Below are positions 49,231-56,830 of a stretch of 56,830 nucleotides of DNA, in pieces (positions within the stretch are counted from its first letter, which is position 1; every line of letters begins with the position of its first letter). The notes beneath the pieces are model-generated. The model had not been told where the DNA came from. It saw only the letters and a program-made list of their open reading frames with translations, and made no database searches. The stretch lies in assembly GCF_002964765.1 (NCBI RefSeq), contig NZ_PQCF01000003.1:1-56830 (forward strand), given 5' to 3'. This DNA is from Pseudoalteromonas sp. T1lg88 (GTDB lineage: Bacteria; Pseudomonadota; Gammaproteobacteria; Enterobacterales; Alteromonadaceae). Both the position numbers and the translations under genes were made by a program.

Positions 49231-52200
49231 GTGAAAGACTTACTTAAGTTTCTGAAGCAACAAAATAAGACCGAAGAATTCGACGCAATTCGCATTGGTC
49301 TTGCTTCGCCAGACATGGTGCGTTCATGGTCATTCGGTGAAGTAAAGAAACCTGAGACCATTAACTACCGTACTTTCAAGCCTGAGCGTGACGGCTTATT
49401 CTGTGCCCGTATCTTCGGCCCAGTGAAAGACTATGAGTGTTTGTGTGGTAAATACAAGCGCTTAAAACACCGTGGTGTTATCTGTGAAAAATGTGGCGTT
49501 GAAGTAACGCTGACTAAAGTACGTCGTGACCGTATGGGTCACATCGAGCTTGCAAGCCCAGTAGCCCACATCTGGTTCTTGAAATCACTACCGTCTCGTA
49601 TCGGCTTAATGCTTGATATGACGCTACGTGACATCGAGCGCGTACTGTACTTCGAATCATTCGTTGTGACCGAGCCTGGCATGACTACGCTTGAGCGTGG
49701 CCAGCTACTAGGCGAAGAAGAGTACCTGGATGCCCTTGAAGAGCACGGCGACGAGTTCGAAGCTAAGATGGGTGCAGAAGCTGTACTTGATCTGCTACGT
49801 GAACTGGACCTAGGTCAGCTGATCGCAGAAATGCGTGAAGAGCTACCTACTATCAACTCAGAAACCAAGCGTAAGAAAATCACTAAGCGCTTGAAGTTGA
49901 TGGAATCATTCCACCAGTCTGGTAACAACCCAGAGTGGATGATCATGACTGTTCTTCCGGTTCTACCACCAGATCTACGTCCTCTAGTACCACTAGACGG
50001 CGGTCGTTTTGCGACCTCTGATCTGAACGACCTATACCGTCGTGTTATCAACCGTAACAACCGTTTGAAGCGCCTTCTTGACCTAGCGGCACCAGACATC
50101 ATCGTACGCAACGAAAAGCGTATGCTTCAAGAAGCGGTAGATGCGCTACTTGATAATGGTCGTCGTGGCCGTGCGATCACAGGTTCTAACAAGCGTCCTC
50201 TTAAGTCGCTTGCAGACATGATCAAAGGTAAGCAAGGTCGTTTCCGTCAAAACCTTCTAGGTAAGCGTGTTGACTACTCAGGCCGTTCTGTAATCACCGT
50301 AGGTCCTACACTGAAACTACACCAGTGTGGTCTTCCTAAGAAAATGGCACTTGAGCTATTCAAGCCATTCATCTACGGCAAACTAGAGCGCCGCGGTATG
50401 GCGACAACCATCAAAGCTGCGAAGAAGATGGTTGAGCGTGAAGTACCAGAGGTTTGGGACGTACTAGACGAAGTAATTCGTGAACACCCAGTGCTACTTA
50501 ACCGTGCACCGACACTTCACCGTTTGGGTATCCAGGCGTTTGAGCCGGTACTAATCGAAGGTAAAGCGATTCACCTGCACCCACTAGTGTGTGCGGCGTA
50601 TAACGCCGACTTCGACGGTGACCAAATGGCGGTTCACGTACCATTGACGCTAGAAGCGCAGCTAGAAGCGCGTGCGTTGATGATGTCAACCAACAACATT
50701 CTTTCGCCTGCGAACGGTGAGCCAATCATCGTACCTTCACAGGACGTTGTATTGGGTCTGTACTACATGACCCGTGACCGCATCAATGCCAAAGGTGAAG
50801 GCCTGGTATTTAAAGACGCGAAAGAAGCTGAAAAAGCATACCGTACCGGCGTTGCGCAACTACACGCACGCGTAAAAGTACGTATGACGCAAACAGTGAT
50901 TGCCGAAGACGGTACTTCAAGTGAAGTAACTGGCATCGTTGACACCACTGTAGGTCGTGCAATCTTCTCATTAATCATGCCACAAGGCTTACCGTTCGAG
51001 TTGGTTAACCGCCCACTTGGTAAGAAGCAAATCTCTGGCATGCTGAACGAGTGTTACCGTCTACTAGGTCTTAAAGATACCGTTATCTTTGCCGACCAGG
51101 TTATGTACACCGGTTTCCACTACGCGATGAAGTCGGGTGTGTCTATCGGTATCAATGACATGGAAATTCCACCGGTTAAAGCTGAGATCATCGAAGCGGC
51201 CGAGGAAGAAGTTGCTGAAATCAACCAGCAGTTCCAGTCAGGTCTTGTAACCGCCGGTGAAAAGTACAACAAGGTTATCGATATCTGGTCACGTGTGAAC
51301 GAAAACCTTTCACGCGAAATGATGGCTAACCTGTCAAAAGACACTGTAATCAACGCTGACGGCGTTGAAGAAGAGCAAGACTCATTCAACTCAGTGTTTA
51401 TGATGGCCGACTCGGGCGCTCGTGGTAGTGCTGCTCAGATCCGTCAGTTGGCGGGTATGCGTGGTCTAATGGCACGTCCGGATGGTTCAATCATCGAAAC
51501 ACCAATCACGGCTAACTTCCGTGAAGGTCTGAACGTACTTCAGTACTTCATCTCGACCCACGGTGCGCGTAAAGGTCTTGCCGATACCGCATTGAAGACA
51601 GCGAACTCGGGTTACCTAACGCGTCGTCTAGTAGACGTAGCGCAAGACTTGGTAATCAACGAAGTAGACTGTGGTACCGAAGATGGTCTAACCATGAAGC
51701 CGCTAATCGAAGGTGGTGACGTAGTTGAGCCGCTACGCGAGCGTGTACTAGGTCGTGTGGTTGCTGAAGACGTGGTTATCCCAGGTACTGATACTGTACT
51801 AGTTGAGCGTAACATCATGCTTGACGAGAAACTGTGTGACCTTCTAGAAGAGCACTCAGTGGACGAAGTACGCGTACGTTCTGTTATCACCTGTGACAAC
51901 GACTTCGGCGTATGTTCGAACTGTTACGGTCGTGACCTTGCCCGTGGCCACCGCATCAATGCGGGTGAAGCGGTCGGTGTTATCGCGGCACAGTCAATCG
52001 GTGAGCCGGGTACACAGCTTACGATGCGTACCTTCCACATCGGTGGTGCGGCATCTCGAGCGTCAGCAGAGAACAGCGTACAAGTTAAGAACAACGGTCG
52101 TCTTAAGCTGCACAATGCGAAATTCGTATTGAACACTGAAGGCAAGATTGTAATCACTTCACGTTCAACTGAAATCACCATCATCGATGAGCATGGTCGT

Positions 52201-53409
52201 GAGAAAGAGCGTTATAAAGTACCTTACGGTGCAGTACTAACTGTACAAGACGGTGCGGAAGTGAAGGGTAACGACATAGTTGCTATGTGGGACCCGCACA
52301 GTCACCCAATTATTATCGAACACGAGTCAAAAGTGTCGTTCAGCGACATTGACGATTCGAACACGGAAACGCAGACAGATGATCTGACTGGCCTAACACG
52401 TGTGGTTATTAAAGACCTTGCGAAAGTTAACGCCAAAGAGCCTAAGCTAATCATTGAAAATGAAGAGCGTGGCCTGCAGGAAATCCGCCTACCGTCATTC
52501 ACCACAATCGAGGTGAGCGATGGTGCGACATCTAAACCAGGTGACGTATTAGCGCGTATTCCACAAGAAGGTTCGAAGACTCGAGACATCACCGGTGGTC
52601 TACCGCGCGTAGCGGACCTATTCGAAGCTCGTAAGCCGAAAGATCCAGCAATCCTTGCTGAAATCTCAGGTATGGTTAGCTTTGGTAAAGAGACCAAGGG
52701 TAAGAAACGTCTTGTGATCACACCGGAAGAGGGTGATGCATACGAAGAGATGATTCCTAAGTGGCGTCAGCTTAACGTGTTCGAAGGTGAAATCGTATCT
52801 AAAGGTGAAGTTATCGCCGATGGTCCGGAGTCTCCGCATGACATCCTTCGTCTACGTGGCGTAACCGATGTTGCTAACTACATCGTTAACGAAGTGCAAG
52901 ACGTTTACCGTCTGCAAGGTGTAAAGATTAACGATAAGCACATTGAAACCGTGATCCGTCAGATGCTACGTAAGTGTCTGATCACTGACGGTGGTGACTC
53001 TGAATTCCTAGCCGGTGAGCAGGTTGAGGTAGCACGTGTAAACATTGCGAACCGTGACCTAGAAGAGCAAGGTAAGATCCCAGCTAAGTTTGAAATTCAG
53101 CTGATGGGTATTACCAAAGCGTCACTTGCTACAGAATCATTCATTTCTGCAGCCTCGTTCCAGGAGACCACGCGTGTCCTAACCGAAGCCGCTGTAAATG
53201 GTAAGAGCGATGAGCTACGTGGTCTGAAAGAGAACGTAATCGTGGGTCGTTTGATCCCAGCCGGTACCGGCTTTGCGTATCACCAAGATCGCGCTAATCG
53301 TCGCAAGCAAAATGCAGAGGACCTGCTAGAGCCAACAGTAAGTGCTGAAGAGGCAACTCAAGCGCTAACTGACGCCCTAAACGCAGATCTGTCTGGCGAC
53401 CAAGAATAA
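49231..53409 (+). CDS. rpoC: DNA-directed RNA polymerase subunit beta'
   Basis: A 1392-residue beta-prime from the GTG at 49231 ([20 protein letters not shown]) with CAGGAG upstream; a frame-open ATG at 49183 is not used. Zinc finger [20 protein letters not shown] (in parts), catalytic NADFDGDQM, bridge and trigger helices, and the second zinc site around [14 protein letters not shown]. The length is near E. coli (1407). Confidence 0.98.
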   Translation: MKDLLKFLKQQNKTEEFDAIRIGLASPDMVRSWSFGEVKKPETINYRTFKPERDGLFCARIFGPVKDYECLCGKYKRLKHRGVICEKCGVEVTLTKVRRDRMGHIELASPVAHIWFLKSLPSRIGLMLDMTLRDIERVLYFESFVVTEPGMTTLERGQLLGEEEYLDALEEHGDEFEAKMGAEAVLDLLRELDLGQLIAEMREELPTINSETKRKKITKRLKLMESFHQSGNNPEWMIMTVLPVLPPDLRPLVPLDGGRFATSDLNDLYRRVINRNNRLKRLLDLAAPDIIVRNEKRMLQEAVDALLDNGRRGRAITGSNKRPLKSLADMIKGKQGRFRQNLLGKRVDYSGRSVITVGPTLKLHQCGLPKKMALELFKPFIYGKLERRGMATTIKAAKKMVEREVPEVWDVLDEVIREHPVLLNRAPTLHRLGIQAFEPVLIEGKAIHLHPLVCAAYNADFDGDQMAVHVPLTLEAQLEARALMMSTNNILSPANGEPIIVPSQDVVLGLYYMTRDRINAKGEGLVFKDAKEAEKAYRTGVAQLHARVKVRMTQTVIAEDGTSSEVTGIVDTTVGRAIFSLIMPQGLPFELVNRPLGKKQISGMLNECYRLLGLKDTVIFADQVMYTGFHYAMKSGVSIGINDMEIPPVKAEIIEAAEEEVAEINQQFQSGLVTAGEKYNKVIDIWSRVNENLSREMMANLSKDTVINADGVEEEQDSFNSVFMMADSGARGSAAQIRQLAGMRGLMARPDGSIIETPITANFREGLNVLQYFISTHGARKGLADTALKTANSGYLTRRLVDVAQDLVINEVDCGTEDGLTMKPLIEGGDVVEPLRERVLGRVVAEDVVIPGTDTVLVERNIMLDEKLCDLLEEHSVDEVRVRSVITCDNDFGVCSNCYGRDLARGHRINAGEAVGVIAAQSIGEPGTQLTMRTFHIGGAASRASAENSVQVKNNGRLKLHNAKFVLNTEGKIVITSRSTEITIIDEHGREKERYKVPYGAVLTVQDGAEVKGNDIVAMWDPHSHPIIIEHESKVSFSDIDDSNTETQTDDLTGLTRVVIKDLAKVNAKEPKLIIENEERGLQEIRLPSFTTIEVSDGATSKPGDVLARIPQEGSKTRDITGGLPRVADLFEARKPKDPAILAEISGMVSFGKETKGKKRLVITPEEGDAYEEMIPKWRQLNVFEGEIVSKGEVIADGPESPHDILRLRGVTDVANYIVNEVQDVYRLQGVKINDKHIETVIRQMLRKCLITDGGDSEFLAGEQVEVARVNIANRDLEEQGKIPAKFEIQLMGITKASLATESFISAASFQETTRVLTEAAVNGKSDELRGLKENVIVGRLIPAGTGFAYHQDRANRRKQNAEDLLEPTVSAEEATQALTDALNADLSGDQE

Positions 53410-53471
53410 ACTTAATTTCATAATTAAGTCATGCCTGGAGTGGTAGAATGCTGCTCTGGGCATTGTTTTGG

Positions 53472-53500
53472 TTGACAGGCTAAACTTTGCTCATTAAAAT
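53472..53500 (+). promoter_or_regulatory. str operon promoter
   Basis: A perfect TTGACA (53472-53477), 17 bases, and TAAAAT (53495-53500). The predicted start is near 53507, right after the 5' arm of the rpoBC terminator hairpin. Confidence 0.8.
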
Positions 53501-53557
53501 TCCGCCACCCTTTTACTCGCTACAGTGACTGTTGCGGATAAATTGGGCGGAATTTTT
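53497..53557 (+). terminator. rpoBC terminator overlapping the str promoter
   Basis: AAATTCCGCC (53497-53506) pairs with GGCGGAATTT (53546-53555), then TTTTT. The 39-base loop holds ACAGT-G-ACTGT. Transcripts from rpoC carry both arms; those starting at the str promoter lack the 5' arm. Confidence 0.65.
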
Positions 53558-53595
53558 AATTTCAGTAGTAATTTTAATTTTTCAGGAGCTATTTA

Positions 53596-53970
53596 ATGGC
53601 AACTATTAACCAGCTAGTGCGCAAGCCACGTCGCAGCAAGGTTACCAAAAGTAACTCAGCCGCGCTAAAGGCATGTCCACAAAAGCGTGGTGTATGTACT
53701 CGTGTATATACTACTACTCCTAAGAAACCTAACTCGGCTCTACGTAAAGTAGCCCGTGTTCGTCTAACGAACGGTTTCGAAGTAACATCATACATCGGTG
53801 GTGAAGGTCACAACCTTCAAGAGCACAGTGTAATCCTAATCCGTGGTGGTCGTGTTAAAGACTTACCAGGTGTACGTTTCCACACTGTTCGCGGTGCACT
53901 TGACTGTGCAGGCGTAAATGACCGTAAACAAGGTCGTTCTAAGTACGGTGCAAAACGCCCTAAGGGCTAA
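53596..53970 (+). CDS. rpsL: 30S ribosomal protein S12
   Basis: A 124-residue S12: [37 protein letters not shown] (in part), [17 protein letters not shown]. The lysine of PKKPNS is the streptomycin-sensitive form. It acts at the decoding centre. First gene of the str operon. Confidence 0.99.
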   Translation: MATINQLVRKPRRSKVTKSNSAALKACPQKRGVCTRVYTTTPKKPNSALRKVARVRLTNGFEVTSYIGGEGHNLQEHSVILIRGGRVKDLPGVRFHTVRGALDCAGVNDRKQGRSKYGAKRPKG

Positions 53971-54049
53971 TGGTTCTCCGTTAGTAAGGCCAAGCACTTA
54001 AATTTTTAATAAATATTGTTTTGGGAATCTGTTCAAAAGACAGACCTGA

Positions 54050-54538
<489 letters not shown>

Positions 54539-54565
54539 TCTGTCCTTAACCTTTAAGAGGATAAT

Positions 54566-56683
54566 ATGGCACGTACAACTCCAATTGAGCGCTACCGCAA
54601 TATCGGTATTTGTGCTCACGTAGATGCGGGGAAAACCACCACTACGGAACGTGTACTTTTCTACACGGGCCTATCTCACAAAATCGGTGAGGTACATGAT
54701 GGTGCCGCAACTATGGACTGGATGGAGCAAGAGCAGGAGCGTGGTATCACTATCACGTCTGCTGCGACTACTTGTTTCTGGAAGGGGATGGACGCGCAAT
54801 TTGACGATCACCGCATCAACATCATAGACACTCCTGGACACGTAGACTTCACCATTGAAGTTGAGCGTTCACTGCGTGTACTAGATGGTGCCGTGGTCGT
54901 GCTTTGTGCCTCATCAGGTGTACAGCCACAGACAGAAACAGTTTGGCGCCAGGCCAACAAATACGAAGTTCCTCGTTTGATCTTCGTAAACAAGATGGAC
55001 CGCATTGGCGCCGACTTTTTGTCGGTTGTAGACCAGGTGAAAACCCGCCTGGGTGCTACTCCTGTTCCCATTCAGCTGCCTATCGGTGCTGAAGAAGAAT
55101 TTAAAGGTGTTATCGATCTTATCAAGATGAAAGTCATCAACTGGAACGACGAAGACCAGGGCATGACCTTCAGCTATGAAGAGATCCCGGCAGAACTTCA
55201 AGACCAAGCCGAAGAATACCGCTCTGAGCTAATCGAAGCGGCTGCGGAAGCGTCTGAAGAACTAATGGACAAATATTTAGAGGAAGGCGAGCTCAGCGAA
55301 GCTGAGATCAAAGAAGGCCTGCGCGCCCGCACCTTAGCGAACGACATCGTGCTAATGGCCTGCGGTAGTGCATTTAAAAACAAGGGTGTTCAAGCCGTGC
55401 TTGATGCCGTTGTTGAATACATGCCTTCACCAACCGAAGTCAAAGCAATCCAGGGTGTGTTAGAAGACGGTGTAACCGAAGACACGCGCCCAGCAGACGA
55501 CAAAGCGCCATTCTCGGCCCTGGCGTTTAAGATTGCCACCGACCCCTTTGTTGGTACGCTAACCTTTTTCCGTGTTTACTCGGGCACAGTGGGCCAGGGT
55601 GATACGGTTTATAACCCAGTTAAATCAAAGCGTGAGCGCTTCGGTCGTATCGTTCAGATGCACGCAAACTCACGCGAAGAGATCAAAGAAGTTCGTGCCG
55701 GCGATATCGCCGCTGCGATTGGTCTCAAAGACGTTACAACAGGTGATACCCTGTGCGATGGTAATGCTCCTATTACGCTTGAGCGTATGGAATTCCCAGA
55801 GCCGGTAATCTCTGTTGCGGTAGAGCCAAAAACCAAGGCAGACCAGGACCGCATGGGCGTGGCGCTAGGTAAACTAGCGGCAGAAGACCCATCGTTCCGT
55901 GTACAGACCGACGAAGAATCTGGCCAGACTATTATCTCTGGTATGGGTGAACTTCACCTGGATATCATCGTCGATCGTATGAAACGTGAATTCAATGTTG
56001 AATGTAACGTTGGTAAGCCCCAGGTTGCCTATCGTGAAGCGATTCGTTCAACCGTTGAGGTTGAGGGTAAGTTTGTACGTCAATCGGGTGGTCGTGGTCA
56101 GTATGGTCACGTTTGGGTCAAACTTGAACCACTTGATATCAGTGATGATGACGCACCAACCTTCGAATTCGTTAACGAAATCGTCGGTGGTACGGTACCG
56201 AAGGAATACATTCCTGCGGTAGAAAAAGGTCTCCACGAGCAGATGGAGCAAGGTGTTCTTGCTGGTTATCCGCTACTGGGCGTAAAAGCGACACTTTTCG
56301 ATGGTTCATTCCACGATGTCGACTCGAACGAAATGGCCTTTAAGATCGCTGGTGCACTGGCAATGCGTAAGGGTGCGCTTGAAGCAAGCCCGGTATTGTT
56401 AGAGCCTATCATGAAGGTTGAAGTGATCACTCCAGAAGCAAACATGGGTGATGTTGTAGGCGACCTAAACCGTCGTCGCGGTATGATCGATGGCATGGAT
56501 GAGGCACCTGGCGGTTTGAAACAAATCAACGCCGAGGTTCCGCTTTCAGAAATGTTCGGTTATGCAACTGACTTACGTTCTGCCACGCAAGGTCGTGCCT
56601 CGTACTCGATGGAATTCCTCAAGTACGCAGAAGCGGCTAAAAACGTAGCAGAATCTATTATTGCAGCTCGCGCTGTTAAGTAA
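54566..56683 (+). CDS. fusA: Elongation factor G
   Basis: A 705-residue EF-G: GTPase motifs [18 protein letters not shown] and NKMDR, then domains II-V with GQYGHVWV and [19 protein letters not shown]. It drives translocation. It is 27 bases after rpsG and followed by tuf. Confidence 0.99.
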   Translation: MARTTPIERYRNIGICAHVDAGKTTTTERVLFYTGLSHKIGEVHDGAATMDWMEQEQERGITITSAATTCFWKGMDAQFDDHRINIIDTPGHVDFTIEVERSLRVLDGAVVVLCASSGVQPQTETVWRQANKYEVPRLIFVNKMDRIGADFLSVVDQVKTRLGATPVPIQLPIGAEEEFKGVIDLIKMKVINWNDEDQGMTFSYEEIPAELQDQAEEYRSELIEAAAEASEELMDKYLEEGELSEAEIKEGLRARTLANDIVLMACGSAFKNKGVQAVLDAVVEYMPSPTEVKAIQGVLEDGVTEDTRPADDKAPFSALAFKIATDPFVGTLTFFRVYSGTVGQGDTVYNPVKSKRERFGRIVQMHANSREEIKEVRAGDIAAAIGLKDVTTGDTLCDGNAPITLERMEFPEPVISVAVEPKTKADQDRMGVALGKLAAEDPSFRVQTDEESGQTIISGMGELHLDIIVDRMKREFNVECNVGKPQVAYREAIRSTVEVEGKFVRQSGGRGQYGHVWVKLEPLDISDDDAPTFEFVNEIVGGTVPKEYIPAVEKGLHEQMEQGVLAGYPLLGVKATLFDGSFHDVDSNEMAFKIAGALAMRKGALEASPVLLEPIMKVEVITPEANMGDVVGDLNRRRGMIDGMDEAPGGLKQINAEVPLSEMFGYATDLRSATQGRASYSMEFLKYAEAAKNVAESIIAARAVK

Positions 56684-56689
56684 TTTTAG

Positions 56690-56830
<141 letters not shown>

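Overview
This is chromosomal DNA of a gammaproteobacterium, probably a marine Alteromonadales-type organism. The evidence is the translation and transcription gene clusters (S10, L11-L10-rpoBC and str operons with E. coli-like proteins), an acetate-type SSS-kinase/LuxR pair, AcnA, TesB, PlsB, and a sulfate-assimilation operon carrying an SLC13 permease. The genus cannot be fixed from sequence alone. Both window ends lie inside a tuf gene: the last 47 codons of one copy at the left edge and the first 30 of another at the right edge.

Layout. (1) 1-873: end of tuf, its terminator, and a noncoding stretch with hairpins and a repeat array. (2) 874-5780: a PlsC-like acyltransferase, then a convergent two-component pair, a CrbS-like transporter-kinase and a CrbR-like regulator. 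(3) 5912-13146: a catabolic locus made of a TonB-dependent receptor divergent from a GntP-type permease, an exported MetX-like hydrolase, 3-hydroxybutyrate dehydrogenase and both subunits of 3-oxoacid CoA-transferase. I read this as uptake and oxidation of 3-hydroxybutyrate or its esters/oligomers to acetoacetyl-CoA. (4) 13312-15874: a GDCCVxC Cys-rich protein, a TIGR00266/AIM24 protein, an EVE-domain protein and TesB. (5) 15875-19858: an AT-rich island with two exported proteins (one unknown, one serine hydrolase) between inverted copies of intergenic repeats. (6) plsB. (7) 22873-28120: an S10 operon with its own promoter, leader and terminator, ending at rpsQ and detached from both tuf and the spc operon. 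(8) 28183-32637: a GT29-like protein, acnA, an S4-domain protein and a small orphan. (9) 32663-39556: the sulfate-assimilation operon cysG-cysD-cysN-SLC13-cysC-cysQ (minus strand), with cysQ broken by a one-base frameshift. (10) 39816-41050: deoC and a coupled unknown gene. (11) 41099-56830: tRNA-Trp, secE-nusG, rplKA, rplJL-rpoBC, rpsL-rpsG-fusA-tuf.

The most interesting points are the compact 3-hydroxybutyrate locus with its own outer-membrane receptor and a repeated TAGTACTA operator; three places (nusG|rplK, rplA|rplJ, rpoC|rpsL) where a promoter appears to be built into the terminator of the preceding transcript; the repeat-bracketed AT-rich island; a transposon-end-like repeat array without a transposase; and the cysQ frameshift.
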